Notes: generated from the sequence alone by a model not told the origin. Counted from the stretch's first letter, positions 50,465 through 59,461 are shown. The stretch: 64,000 nt of DNA from JAXMAR01 sp046350295 (GCA_046350295.1 JAXMAR010000013.1:98282-162281); one strand, 5' to 3'. Program-made: numbers and translations.

Positions 50465-52020
50465 CAGCGGTCTCCCCGGTTCAAGGTCGTGTCCTCCCCC
50501 GTGACGCGGATGCGGGCGCCCTCGCTCAGGTCCTCCCGGCCGGCGACGATGAGGCGGTCCCCGACCTGCAAGCCGGCGCTGATTTCCACCAGCTCGCCGA
50601 GCGTCGCGCCGAGCCGGACGGTTTTCTTGCGGGCGACGCCGGTCTCGTCGGCGATCCACACCCCCTTGGCCGCCCCCTCCTCGACAATCAAGCTGCGCGG
50701 CGCCAGGATGCGCACGGTCTCGGTCGTTTCCGTCTTGCCGGCAGCGGCCGGCGCCAGGAACGTCACCTGCACGAGCATCTCGGGCCGGAGCACGTCGGGC
50801 GGGTCGTCGACGCCGACCTTCACCTGGATGGTGTTCTTCTGCACGTCCGCCTGGCTGGTCATGAACAGGACCGTGCCCTTGAGCGTGACGCCGGTGGGGG
50901 AGACGATCTGCGCCTTCTGGCCCGGTTGCACGCGCGCGGCGTCTTCCAGACGCACGTCCGCCCGGACCTGGAGGCTGTGCGGCTGATAGAGCGTGACCAC
51001 CGTGGTCGATTCCTGCATCCCCTTCGGATCGAGCCCCATCAACCGGCTGCCGGGGCGCGCTACGAGGTTGAGGACCCTGCCGTCGCAGGGAGCGTAGACC
51101 TTCATGCGCGCTCGGCGCAGCTCGGCCGTGGCCAGGGCGTTGTCGGCGAGTTCGAGCCGGGCCTTGGCGGCGTCGAAGGCGGCGCGCGTCTCCGCTTCCG
51201 CTTTCTTTTCATCGGCCTTGAGCTCCAGGCGAAGAGCGAGCGCGGAACGCTTGGCGGCGAGGGCCTTGACCTCGCTGTCGACGCGGGCGAGGCGCGTTTT
51301 CACCTCGTCGAGGACCGCCTGAGCGGACTCGAAATCCGCCTTGGCGGTCTGGAACTGCGTTTCCGAAAGGGCGCCGCTTCCCCGCGCTCCCTTCTGGTTC
51401 TCGAAGATGATGCCGGTCACGCGCGCCTTGGTCTCGGCGACACTCTTCTGGAACGGCAAGACGGCCTGCTCGCTTTCCTTCTGCGCCAGCATCGCTTCCG
51501 TTTCGGCCAGCGCCGCCCGCAGGTGGACCGGCTGCTCGAGGTTGGTCTTGGCCGCTTCCCATCCGCCCTTGGCGCCCGCGACTTCCGCCTGCCGCAGCCG
51601 CACCTCCGCCTCGGCCGCCTTGACGGCCAGATCCGCGTCCTCGACGATCAACTCGGCGATCAGGTCTCCTTTCTTGACCGGGCTGTTCTCGACGACGTGC
51701 AGCCTGGAGACCACGCCTTCGGAAAGCGCGGCGACCGCGATCGCCTGCGGCCGCGGCTCCACCCAAGCGGCGGCCTGGAAGAGCGGCGTCCCCTCCACGT
51801 GCGAGACCTGCCGCGAGGTGAGCACCGGCATGACGGTCACGCTCCGCGCCGGCAGCAACAGCGCGCGGAGCGACCAGCCCAGGACGAGCAGGAAGCCCAG
51901 GACGATGGCCCCGGGCAAGAGATAACGGCTGAGCCAGCGCCGGCGCGGCGGCTTGAGCGAGGCCGGTACGCCGTTATCGTTATCGTTGCGCAGGGCGAGA
52001 TCGCGGAGATTGAGGCTCAT
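50464..52020 (-). CDS. HlyD-like periplasmic adaptor (membrane fusion protein)
   Basis: A 518-residue efflux adaptor with one N-terminal transmembrane helix (YLLPGAIVLGFLLVLGWSLR). The first lipoyl half is VEPRPQAIAVAALSEGVVSR LHVVENSPVKKGDLIAELIV, followed by a long coiled coil of two helices (about residues 130-300; EAEVRLRQAEVAGAKGGWEA and further) and the second half TAELRRARMKVYAPCDGRVL NLVARPGSRL. A beta-barrel domain (YQPHSLQVRADVRLEDAARV) follows and a C-terminal MP domain with RILAPRSLIVEEGAAKGVWI. It is probably the bridge between permease and outer membrane factor. The coiled coil is long for the family. It overlaps the ATPase by one base. Confidence 0.9.
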   Translation of the reverse strand: MSLNLRDLALRNDNDNGVPASLKPPRRRWLSRYLLPGAIVLGFLLVLGWSLRALLLPARSVTVMPVLTSRQVSHVEGTPLFQAAAWVEPRPQAIAVAALSEGVVSRLHVVENSPVKKGDLIAELIVEDADLAVKAAEAEVRLRQAEVAGAKGGWEAAKTNLEQPVHLRAALAETEAMLAQKESEQAVLPFQKSVAETKARVTGIIFENQKGARGSGALSETQFQTAKADFESAQAVLDEVKTRLARVDSEVKALAAKRSALALRLELKADEKKAEAETRAAFDAAKARLELADNALATAELRRARMKVYAPCDGRVLNLVARPGSRLMGLDPKGMQESTTVVTLYQPHSLQVRADVRLEDAARVQPGQKAQIVSPTGVTLKGTVLFMTSQADVQKNTIQVKVGVDDPPDVLRPEMLVQVTFLAPAAAGKTETTETVRILAPRSLIVEEGAAKGVWIADETGVARKKTVRLGATLGELVEISAGLQVGDRLIVAGREDLSEGARIRVTGEDTTLNRGDR

Positions 52021-52022
52021 GG

Positions 52023-52535
52023 CTACTTCCGGATAAAGATGGCTTTGGTCAGCAGCACAACCGCGTCACCGTCGCGCTTGAACGTTCCCTTCACGACGAC
52101 CGTTTGCAGTGTGTCGACGCCGGCCAGGTCGTGGGCGTCCATGGGGAACGACTCCCCTTTGTCGTCCACGATCTTCACGAGCAGCGTGCCCTTCTTCAGC
52201 TCGCCCGCCGGCTCGCAGCAGTAATCCCAGGGAGTCGGGCACGTGTCCCCCTCCCGGTCGGCACACGACTTGAACGAGGTGTCGACGATCGTGAAGGCGC
52301 TCCGCCCCTTGATGAGCGGCTTCTCGCTGCCGCCGACCCGGCCGACGACGGCAATCTCGTCGCCGTCCTTCGCCTTGGCCTTGACGGCGAGCACACCCTG
52401 GGCGCCCTCAGGCTCCTTGTCGAGCACGTACTTGCCGCCGGCCGCCGGCGTGGGACTCTTCTTCTCTTCCTGCCCGCCGCAGCCGGCGAGAGCCAGAGCG
52501 ACGAAGCAGAGGGCTGGGATCGCGTAACGTTTCAT
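52023..52535 (-). CDS. Cysteine-bearing lipoprotein of the exporter cluster
   Basis: A 170-residue lipoprotein. ALCFVALALAGCGGQEEK contains a lipobox (L-A-G-C, Cys19). The mature part starts with a low-complexity linker, then IAVVGRVGGSEKPLIKGRSA FTIVDTSF, the segment SCADREGDTCPTPWDYCC (four cysteines in 18 residues) and a beta-rich end (TVVVKGTFKRDGDAVVLLTK). The fold resembles an OB-type nucleic-acid or metal-binding barrel; a redox or metal role is inferred from the cysteines. It lies between permease 2 and the adaptor, 2 bases from the latter, so it belongs to the operon. The start ATG at 52535 has AAGGA upstream. Confidence 0.75.
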   Translation of the reverse strand: MKRYAIPALCFVALALAGCGGQEEKKSPTPAAGGKYVLDKEPEGAQGVLAVKAKAKDGDEIAVVGRVGGSEKPLIKGRSAFTIVDTSFKSCADREGDTCPTPWDYCCEPAGELKKGTLLVKIVDDKGESFPMDAHDLAGVDTLQTVVVKGTFKRDGDAVVLLTKAIFIRK

Positions 52536-52664
52536 GATTGTCCTTTCTTGACGTTCGGGCGTCCTGGTAGGGTGGGGCGCGGGGTAGGCCCACCGCAAAC
52601 GGCTCTTGCATCGGTGGGCATCGAAGACTCGGCCCACCTAACTACAACTGCGCAAGCAAACGGC

Positions 52665-53835
52665 TCAAACCGCTTTCAATCCTTCGGCGACCGGGAGGCG
52701 CATCATCCACAAGGTCGGGGGCAGGGCGCCGAGGACGCCGAGTCCCAGGCCCAGGCCGCAACCCCAGAGGAGGGCGACGCTGTCGATGCGGAGCAGGAAC
52801 GCCCCCATGGTGAAGCGGATGGCCACGCCGTGCAGCAGCACGAGGGCCAGCGGCTGCCAGGAGCGACGCCAGCGCCGCGAGCAGCGCCCCTTCCTGGATC
52901 AGCGCCAGGGCGATGGCACGGCGCGGGAAGCCGAGCGTCTGCAAGGTGGCGACCTCGCGGACACGGCCCACGACAGCGCCGTGCATGGCGTTGAGCCCGG
53001 CGAAGAAGCCAGCCCCGGTCAGGAGCAGCACCACGAGCCAGGCCATCATCCGCACGGGCGTGTAATGGCGGTCGAGCGACTGATAGTACGTCGCCTCGGG
53101 TGTCGCCTCCAGTTCGAGGTCCAGCCGCATCTTGCAGAACTCGTCCACCTCCGCGAACGAGGCGCCGGGCGCCAGCTGGATGGCCACCATACTCAGGTCC
53201 TGCCGCCGCAGCGCGTATTGCAGATCGTCCAGCAAGCACCAGATCTCCGCTTCCGCGGCGGCGCCCCCGGCTGCGAAACGGCCGCTGATCCGCCAGGTCC
53301 GTCCCTCGAAGGTGACGGCGCCCCCGACGCGCAGCTCCTCGTCCGCCAGACCGAGCTTCGTCGCCGCCAGTCGCCCGACAAGCGCTTCGCCGGGCTTGGG
53401 CCAGGCGCCCTCGATCACCTGCACCCGGCCGCGCACGAGGGGCGCCGTCTCGGTGACGCCGCGGACCAGGCCGAGGCTGGCGGAGCCGTCGTCACGGGCG
53501 ATCTGCGTGCCGAGGTAAAGCTCGGGCGAGGCGTAGACGTCCAGCGCCTCGGCCCCCTGTCGTTTTCTCACGCCGCGCAGGCTCGCCTTGACGATGTCGG
53601 CGGTGTTGCCGGCGACGGAGGAGTTCTCCAGGTGCTCGCTGGAGCCGAGCGAATGGATGTAGCCGACGCGCTCAGCGGCGCCGGCGCCGAGGCTGCTTTC
53701 CAGCCCGCGCAGGAAGCCGACGACGACCAGGGCGAGCAACACGACGAGCGTGAGCGCCAGCAGCGTGAGCAGGCTGCGCATGGGGCGGCGCAGGAGATTG
53801 CGCACGCCGTATTCCCAGGGAAGGAAGCGCGGCAT
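52665..53835 (-). pseudogene. ABC transporter permease (FtsX type) 2, C-terminal frameshift
   Basis: The frame from 53835 encodes an FtsX-like permease with the start FLPWEYGVRNLLRRPMRSLL TLLALTLVVLLALVVVGFL and a middle like permease 1 (MMAWLVVLLLTGAGFFAGLN, VATLQTLGFPRRAIALALIQ). Near 52855-52860, the expected next helix appears one frame away: LALVLLHGVAIRFTMGAFLL, then VALLWGCGLGLGLGVLGALP and PTLWMMRLPVAEGLKAV with a stop at 52665. In the original frame the end is arginine/proline-rich and not membrane-like. One extra base is enough to explain this. If real, the transporter would lack the C-terminal helix pair of one subunit. Confidence 0.8.
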
Positions 53836-53940
53836 GGCGGCCTTTAGTTGGTGGAGCGATTGCCGTTCGGCGCGCAAAGGCGCAAACGTTTAGCCCCGTT
53901 TCGCAGAAACGGGCGGACCGTGTCCAGCTAGAAAGGATGT

Positions 53941-54345
53941 CTAACGCGGGGGATGGAAGGGACCGTCCGCCGGCACGAAGCGGACCTCGCAGCGCAGATC
54001 GGGGATCGTCTCGCCGATGTTGGCCAGGTCGTGCGCGAACGGCAAGGAGGCGTGGGCGAAGAAGAAGGGCGCCGGCGCGGTGCAGCAGCAGGGGGACGTC
54101 GGCGGGCATCCCGGCGACTGGTTCCGCGGCGCCTTCTGCGGGGCCGGCTCAGGAGTCGAGTCCGGGGGCGCGTGACGGCAACAGCAACAGGTCGCCGCCG
54201 ACTGGCAGCAGGCGCCACACGCGCGTTTCGCTTTCTTCGGCGCCGGCGCAAAGGCGAAGACGCCGCCGCAAAAACCGGGAGCCGAGCCGGCCATGAGAAG
54301 CAGGGCCAGCGATAGGGAAACGATCTGTCGGATACGCAACGACAT
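53941..54345 (-). CDS. Cysteine-rich secreted protein
   Basis: A 134-residue exported protein. The N-terminal signal is IVSLSLALLLMAGSAPGFCG. The mature protein has about 16 cysteines grouped as CGACC, CCCCRHAPP and PCCC within 60 residues, separated by proline-rich linkers, then a C-terminal segment HASLPFAHDLANIGETIPDL RCEVRF. Such runs of four and three cysteines suggest metal binding or a rigid crosslinked surface. It lies just upstream of the exporter genes on the same strand (105 bases), so the cluster might handle metals or a cysteine-rich product. No family was recognised. Confidence 0.65.
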   Translation of the reverse strand: MSLRIRQIVSLSLALLLMAGSAPGFCGGVFAFAPAPKKAKRACGACCQSAATCCCCRHAPPDSTPEPAPQKAPRNQSPGCPPTSPCCCTAPAPFFFAHASLPFAHDLANIGETIPDLRCEVRFVPADGPFHPPR

Positions 54346-54437
54346 CGAGAGACCCTAAGCGAACTTACCCAGCGCCCATCGTAACCTGAGCGGGCGCCGT
54401 TGACAAGGGCGTTGCGGCTCGCGGCCCCCAATGGGGT

Positions 54438-55295
54438 CTAATCGACGCGCACCGCATAGAACCCGGTCTCGCGCTCGAGCATGCGCGCCGAGCCGGTGAT
54501 GACGCGGGCGTCGCCAGTGAACATCCAGCCCTGGAAGGTCTGGATGGTGCGCGGGAAGGTGACGTTGAACTCGATCATGTGGTTCGGCATGCCGATCTTC
54601 CCCGCCACCTCGTACTTGGCGCCGTCCTTGTCCGAGTAGAGAGCGCCCGACACCTCACCGCTGGCGCCGACGGTCAGCTTCAGCGTCCCGGTGCGTCGGC
54701 CGTCGTCGTAGAGCTTGAACGTGCCATTGAAGAGGCGCGGCTCGAACTTGGCGCCTGCGACAAACTTCTCCGACTTCTTCGGCGTCGTCTCGGGCAGGTT
54801 CTTGGTCACGACGTACAACTCGGCTTTGCCGACCGGCTCCGCGTAGGCCTTGTCGCCGGCGACGACGAAGCGGACATCGCCGCCGAGGCTCTCGGGAACG
54901 ACCTGGCCCAGGTCGAGGCTGAAACGAAAACCTTCGAACAGGCGGACGTTCTGCCCCTCGACGTGGACCTTCTTCTCCTCCCCTTCGCGATAGGTGACGA
55001 AGCGCTCGATGAGGAGGATCGGCACGGATTCATCGGCGCTGACTTTTTGCCGGGCCGGCTGCACGGCGAGCTTGGCGAAGCGTCCGTCGTTGGTGCGGAC
55101 GACGATCATGGTCGCCTTGAGGCCCGGGACGGCTCGCGAGTTCTCGACCATGACCTCGGGGGTCAGCTCCTTGATGAGGCGGGCGTTCTTGGACTCCGGG
55201 ATCTTCGCGAGGATCTGGTTCGTGTAGTTGTCGAAGGCGTCGGCATGGGCCAGGGAGGGGACGAGGAACAGGGCGAGGGTGAGCGCACGCTTCAT
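54438..55295 (-). CDS. Hypothetical secreted protein
   Basis: A 285-residue exported protein with signal peptide RALTLALFLVPSLAHADA. The mature part has no known domain: an N-terminal helical portion (YTNQILAKIPESKNARLIKE), then beta-rich segments VVRTNDGRFAKLAVQPARQ, VPILLIERFVTYREGEEKKV and the C-terminal TGTLKLTVGASGEVSGALYS DKDG, which looks like a small beta-barrel or lipocalin-like core. It is read on the minus strand and begins after a 135-base gap from the squalene-cyclase-like gene. The C-terminal 110 residues have features of a TTR/lipocalin-type domain, but this is inference. Confidence 0.6.
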   Translation of the reverse strand: MKRALTLALFLVPSLAHADAFDNYTNQILAKIPESKNARLIKELTPEVMVENSRAVPGLKATMIVVRTNDGRFAKLAVQPARQKVSADESVPILLIERFVTYREGEEKKVHVEGQNVRLFEGFRFSLDLGQVVPESLGGDVRFVVAGDKAYAEPVGKAELYVVTKNLPETTPKKSEKFVAGAKFEPRLFNGTFKLYDDGRRTGTLKLTVGASGEVSGALYSDKDGAKYEVAGKIGMPNHMIEFNVTFPRTIQTFQGWMFTGDARVITGSARMLERETGFYAVRVD

Positions 55296-55368
55296 GACCT
55301 GAACTCCGGAGGATTGCGGCAAAAGAGCTCGCAACTTGGACGTGGGTATTATGGGGAAAGTTCAAGAA

Positions 55369-55410
55369 AATGATCGAGGCCCACCGGGACATAACCCCGG
55401 CGGGCCTCGA
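55369..55410 (-). terminator. Terminator hairpin, minus strand
   Basis: TCGAGGCCCACCGGG (55374-55388) pairs with CCCGGCGGGCCTCGA (55396-55410) with one mismatch and a 7-base loop. On the minus strand it is followed by TCATTTTC. It is 20 bases after the stop of the gene at 55430. Confidence 0.8.
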
Positions 55411-55429
55411 AGACTCGCCTCTACGCGGA

Positions 55430-56530
55430 CTACTTCGAACGCACGTGGCTCAGGGCCAGGAGGGCGAAGCCGGTGGAGAGATCGGCGTTGAACTCGCCGA
55501 ACGTCCGGTCGCCCGAGTTCACCCAGCTGCCGTTCTCCTGCTGCCGCGACTTGAGCGCGTTGTAGAGCTCGGTGCGCCAGGCGTGCTTGGTTCCCTTCGC
55601 GTCGACGAACGGGTCTTCGCCGAACAACTCCATCGCCTTGGCGAACGTCTGGTAGAAGTAATAAAGGCCGGCCTTGCCCAGGCCCGTGTTTTCCTCGAGC
55701 GTGTAATGCCTGCGGATCCACGCCACCGCCGCCTTGACGCGCGGGTCGTCCTTCTTGACCCCGGCGTACAAGAAGCTCTTGAGACCGCCGTACGTCATGC
55801 CCCCCAGCGAGCGCAGGCCGCCGGTTTCCGTCTTGTCGCGCTTGCTATCCACATCGGACGGGTTGTAGACGAAGCCGCCCAGGTCGTCCTTGCTCGCCTT
55901 CTTGGCGAACGGCTGGTCGTTGGACTCGCCGGGCAGGTTCTGGCACCGGCCCAGGAACTTGAGCGCGTTCTTGATCGCCGGGTCGTTCTTGTCGACGCCC
56001 GCCGCCAGGAGAGCTTCCACGGCGAAGTTGGTGTTGGAGCTGTCCGCACGCGATTTGCTGTCGTAGCCGAAGCCGCCGAACTTCAAATCCTCCTCGGCGC
56101 CGGCCTGCTGCATCTTCTTCAGAAACTCGGCCGCGTTCTTCAGGATCGCGTCGTACTGCCCCTTGGTGTTCGCTTCCTTGAACGCCATGACGGCGACGCT
56201 GGTGACGTAGTTGGCGAGGGCCTTGCTGTAGATCCCGCCGTCCTTCTGCACCTGCTTTTCCAGGTACTTGAGCCCCGCGGCGACGACCGGATCCTCCGGC
56301 CCGGCCCCGTTGCTCAGGAGGCCGGCGATGACGACGGCGGTGACGCCGGGACCGGCGATCTTCGGGGAGAAACTGCCGTCCGCGCCCTGGGACGATTTGA
56401 GATAGGCCTTTGCCTTGGTGACCAGTTCGGCCACGTCCTTCGCGGAGGGCGCCCCCTTGTCGCCGGCCCGAACGGGGCCGGCGAGGACCAGGGACAGAGA
56501 AGCGACGGCGAGAATCTTTGCGATCGACAT
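55430..56530 (-). CDS. Secreted prenyltransferase/squalene-cyclase-like repeat protein
   Basis: A 366-residue exported protein with a signal peptide (KILAVASLSLVLAGPVRAG). The mature part is an alpha-alpha barrel of about seven repeats that resemble the QW-type repeats of squalene cyclase and prenyltransferases, for example KAKAYLKSSQGADGSFSPKI, AGLKYLEKQVQKDGGIYSKA, LKFGGFGYDSKSRADSSNTN and TELYNALKSRQQENGSWVNS. The catalytic DXDD of terpene cyclases is not obvious; the family in planctomycetes is of unknown role. The ATG at 56530 has AGGAG near; earlier starts add no family sequence. It probably forms a transcript with a terminator at 55369. Confidence 0.8.
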   Translation of the reverse strand: MSIAKILAVASLSLVLAGPVRAGDKGAPSAKDVAELVTKAKAYLKSSQGADGSFSPKIAGPGVTAVVIAGLLSNGAGPEDPVVAAGLKYLEKQVQKDGGIYSKALANYVTSVAVMAFKEANTKGQYDAILKNAAEFLKKMQQAGAEEDLKFGGFGYDSKSRADSSNTNFAVEALLAAGVDKNDPAIKNALKFLGRCQNLPGESNDQPFAKKASKDDLGGFVYNPSDVDSKRDKTETGGLRSLGGMTYGGLKSFLYAGVKKDDPRVKAAVAWIRRHYTLEENTGLGKAGLYYFYQTFAKAMELFGEDPFVDAKGTKHAWRTELYNALKSRQQENGSWVNSGDRTFGEFNADLSTGFALLALSHVRSK

Positions 56531-56833
56531 CGGCTGGCTCCTGAGGACTCCGGTTGAGCAAGAAAACGCCACGACTGGCGGGTCTTTCCGCAGACGGCGC
56601 AACAGCGCCGCCCGCGTTCGCCGCGCCATGAAATCGGCTCCGCAGAACCTATTGTCTTTCAGGCCGGCGAGCGCGGCAAACCCTTTCTGGTGGCGATCCG
56701 CGCGACTCGCTTGACGCAAACAGCGCGCCGACGAAAAAGTGGCCGGAGAAGCCGCGCGGCGTTGACGGCGCGGGGAGAGGACAATAAATTGAGAGTTTCA
56801 AAGATCACCGCAATCTCTCTGTCGAGGGGTCGA

Positions 56834-57076
56834 ATGGTCCGCAAGAAGCCCATCAAGGGACGCAAGAGTCGCTGCCGGTTCTGCACGAAGGAAGGCTGCC
56901 CGCGTCCGGCGTTCGTGGATTACAAGGACGTGGCCGGCCTCAAGAAGATGTGCACGAGCCAGGGCAAGATGTTCAGCCGCAAGCGCAGCGGCAGCTGCGC
57001 CGCCTTTCAGCGCGCCGTCAAGGACGCCATCAAGCGGGCCCGCTTCATGGCCCTGCTTCCCTATGTCGGCGAGTAA
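56834..57076 (+). CDS. rpsR: 30S ribosomal protein S18
   Basis: An 80-residue bS18. The sequence RCRFCTKEGCPRPAFVDYKD VAGLKKMC is followed by SQGKMFSRKRSGSCAAFQRA VKDAIKRARFMALLPYVGE, in which D-Y-K-D, R-K-x-S-G and A-I-K-R-A-R-x-x-A-L-L-P-Y are diagnostic for S18. Three cysteines (CRFC, EGC) resemble a zinc-binding form rather than the cysteine-free type. The ATG at 56834 has GAGGGG 8 bases upstream. The gene stands alone, not between ssb and rplI as in most bacteria. It is the expected target of RimI (3620). A terminator follows at 57102. Confidence 0.95.
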   Translation: MVRKKPIKGRKSRCRFCTKEGCPRPAFVDYKDVAGLKKMCTSQGKMFSRKRSGSCAAFQRAVKDAIKRARFMALLPYVGE

Positions 57077-57403
57077 TCCCAGCGCCGTGTGCGGATGAAG
57101 CAAACCGGCCCAGACGGGCCCGAAGATCGGGCCGGCCTGGGCCGGTTTATTTCCTTGCAGGTCGGTCTCCGCGATCTCCGCGTTTGCGTGTATGAAAACG
57201 AAGCGCGGCGACTCTGGGACACCGGCGTCAGTTTCGTCCGAGAGGTGCAGCAAATTGACGCCGACTTCTTAATACTTCGCGAGCAACGGCAGCCCTGGAT
57301 TGCAGCGTAGCGGCGCCTTGACCCCGGGCGGCCGTGGTGTTGTCATGGCCGTGATGGCGCCGCATAGAATCCTCAACGTTTCGGCCACAGGAGGCAACCA
57401 CCT
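57077..57403. other. Intergenic region after rpsR
   Basis: No gene seen apart from a terminator at 57102-57153. A 73-residue open frame (57089-57310, plus strand) runs through the terminator and has no recognisable sequence. The bases just before 57404 include AGGAGG for the next gene. Confidence 0.5.
57102..57153 (+). terminator. Rho-independent terminator after rpsR
   Basis: AAACCGGCCCAGACGGGCCC (57102-57121) pairs with the complementary arm ending at 57148, over about 18 bp with two or three mismatches, followed by TTTATTTCC. It lies 26 bases after the rpsR stop. Confidence 0.85.
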
Positions 57404-57838
57404 ATGTGTTTCGCACGGCTTGCCGTACCGATGGTTTTCATCGGGGGGCTCCTCGTCTTGTTTTCCGGCCCTCCCGCGAATGAGTTACCTGCCCAGGCGA
57501 AAGAGCCAAGTCCTGGTCTCACTGTCTCCATCGCTGGATCAGTCAACGTTGAAAGGCTCCGGGGACTTGCGGAAGAGAAAGTGACGTTGGAAGGGAAAGG
57601 ATTCAAAGCAGTGTGGCATGAAGGGGGAGCTGATGTCAGGAATCCGCCCCATTGGCACGTTGCCTTTGAAAAGCCGTTTGGCGAAACTCCGGTCGTGGTG
57701 GCAACCCCCGTCGATACAAGCTTCGACGATGTCTTCGCAGTCACCTTGTTCCGAATCGATCGAGAGGGGTTTCGCGTCAAGACCGATGCCAAGAGGGGGG
57801 CTTTCGGATTCACCTTTGTCGTCGTGGTACAAAGGTGA
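57404..57838 (+). CDS. Hypothetical secreted protein
   Basis: A 144-residue exported protein. The signal peptide is LAVPMVFIGGLLVLFSGP. The mature part contains LTVSIAGSVNVERLRGLAEE and a beta-rich end: RNPPHWHVAFEKPFGETPVV VATPVDTS, then FAVTLFRIDREGFRVKT and FGFTFVVVVQR. The HWHVAFEKPFGETPVV segment resembles H-type-lectin or small beta-sandwich sequences, which bind carbohydrate; this is a weak similarity by eye. AGGAGG lies about 10 bases upstream. It converges with the DUF1552 gene; the terminator at 58034 lies between. Confidence 0.6.
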   Translation: MCFARLAVPMVFIGGLLVLFSGPPANELPAQAKEPSPGLTVSIAGSVNVERLRGLAEEKVTLEGKGFKAVWHEGGADVRNPPHWHVAFEKPFGETPVVVATPVDTSFDDVFAVTLFRIDREGFRVKTDAKRGAFGFTFVVVVQR

Positions 57839-58033
57839 TTCTACAGGGAAGAAACAGCTATCAGGACGGGCCATTCTGGTTTTTCGCCACCGAGCCGTTA
57901 AGGTGCTGCAGCAGAGCGGCCACGCGCGGCCCAGGTGGGCGGGATCTGGTATCAGCCGTATGCGTCGCTAGACCGGACGGTGTAGCTGGTCGTGCCCCCG
58001 CCGGTTTTAGCATCGTTCGGTGTTTGCAATGAA

Positions 58034-58067
58034 AAACGGGACTCTCTCGAAAGGGAGAGTCCCGTTT
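58034..58067. terminator. Bidirectional terminator hairpin
   Basis: AAACGGGACTCTC (58034-58046) and GAGAGTCCCGTTT (58055-58067) form a perfect 13-bp stem with 8-base loop. On the minus strand it ends in a run of five T (GTTTTTC), on the plus strand in GTTTCGTT, so it favours the minus-strand gene at 58095 but may serve the plus-strand gene too. Confidence 0.9.
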
Positions 58068-58094
58068 CGTTGCCATTTGGCCGGGGCCTTGTGG

Positions 58095-59342
58095 TCATAG
58101 GCCTGTCAGCGTGCCGGTGCTGGAGCCGAAGCGGTCGGTGTCGACGCCGAGGCGCTCGAGGAGCGAGACGAAGAGGTTGGCGAGCGGCGGCGGGGTCGTC
58201 GGGTTGAAGGCCAGGTGTTGACCATGGCGGAAGCCGCCGCCTGCCACGAGGACGGGGAGGTTGCGGCAGGAGTGGCTGTTGCCGCTGCCGAGGTTGCTGC
58301 CGAAGAAGACCGACGTGCGGTCGAGCAGCGTGTCCCCGTCTTCGCGCGTGGCCTTGAGACGAGCGAGGAAGTCGCGCAGCGTCCGCATCGTTTCGGATTC
58401 GACGCGGCTTAGCTGGGCGAGCTTGTCGGCGTCGAGGCCGTGGTGGGACAGGTTATGGTGGTCGAGGCTGACGCCGGCGATCGGCGGCACGAGGCTCGTG
58501 CCCCCCAGGAGGATGGTGACGAGGCGCGTCGAGTCGGTCTGGAGGGCGAGGTGGGTAAGGTCGAGGAGGAGGCGGGTCTTGCCGACCAGGTCGGCCGGGT
58601 TGGGGATGTCGCGCGGCACGACGGCGTCGACGCGCGGCAGCGGGCGCGCCGACCATTCCTCGGCGTTGGCCATGCGGCGTTCCAGCTCGCGGACGCTGGT
58701 GAAGTACTCGTCGAGCTTGCCGCGGTCGCCGGCGCCGAGGCCGGTCTTGAGGGCGCCGGCCTGCGCGCCGACGGCGTCGAGAATGCTGCGGTTGTCGCGC
58801 AGGCGACGGACCTGCTCGCGCACCTGCTCGGGCCGGCCGCCGAGGAAGAGGCGGGTGAAGACGCCGGCGGGAGAGGTATTGGGCGGGATGAGGGCGCCGG
58901 TCCGCGTCCAGGAAAGGCCGAAGCCTTCGTGCGAGAGCTGAAGGCTGGGAAAGCGCGTGCGCTCACCGATGTGGTCGGCGGCGACCTGGTCGAAGGAGAT
59001 CGTGTTGCGGAAGCCGGCGCGGCGCTCGGGGTGCGGGGCGGCGGTGAGGAAGCTGAAAATCGAGTCGTGCCCGTTCTCGATGCCGGGATGGAAGAGGCCG
59101 GAGATGACGGTGAAGTCGTCCCGGAAATCGCGGAGGATGTCGAGGTAGGGGGTGGGCGCGTAGCCGCGCCCGGCGACGGCGGGGAAGAAATTGGGGGCGT
59201 GCAAGCCGAGCGGCGTGCAAACGCAGACGAGGCGGCGTGGCGTGGCGGCGGCCGCGGGCGTGGCGGGCGCGAAGGCCTCGAGCCAGGGCAATGCAAGGCA
59301 GACGCCGCCGGCGCGGAGGAAGGAGCGGCGGGTGGGGTTCAT
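58095..59342 (-). CDS. Tat-exported DUF1552 protein
   Basis: A 415-residue DUF1552 protein with a Tat signal (TRRSFLRAGGVCLALPWLEA). The DUF1552 core shows TPRRLVCVCTPLGLHAPNFF P, TPYLDILRDFRDDFTVISGL, and the later GNSHSCRNLPVLVAGGGFRH GQHL, all typical. Function is unproved; in planctomycetes these genes usually follow cytochrome c-like DUF1592/1587/1595 genes and belong to exported polysaccharide-related or sulfatase-like systems, but no such partner is adjacent here. The ATG at 59342 has GAGGAG 6 bases upstream. The fold belongs to the alkaline phosphatase/arylsulfatase-related group according to general knowledge of DUF1501/1552. Confidence 0.92.
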   Translation of the reverse strand: MNPTRRSFLRAGGVCLALPWLEAFAPATPAAAATPRRLVCVCTPLGLHAPNFFPAVAGRGYAPTPYLDILRDFRDDFTVISGLFHPGIENGHDSIFSFLTAAPHPERRAGFRNTISFDQVAADHIGERTRFPSLQLSHEGFGLSWTRTGALIPPNTSPAGVFTRLFLGGRPEQVREQVRRLRDNRSILDAVGAQAGALKTGLGAGDRGKLDEYFTSVRELERRMANAEEWSARPLPRVDAVVPRDIPNPADLVGKTRLLLDLTHLALQTDSTRLVTILLGGTSLVPPIAGVSLDHHNLSHHGLDADKLAQLSRVESETMRTLRDFLARLKATREDGDTLLDRTSVFFGSNLGSGNSHSCRNLPVLVAGGGFRHGQHLAFNPTTPPPLANLFVSLLERLGVDTDRFGSSTGTLTGL

Positions 59343-59461
59343 GGCTTCTCCTCGTATGGTCCTTGGTGTGTCGTCGTGTCGCGACCTCGACAATATCCAC
59401 GCCGCATATCGCGCTCGCCCTAGAATAACAGAAAAGCAGCGCGTGAAAAGGGGGAGGCGTC

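Noticed and set aside
57089..57310. 73-residue open frame after rpsR
   Set aside because: Runs through a strong terminator, and its sequence is not like any protein.
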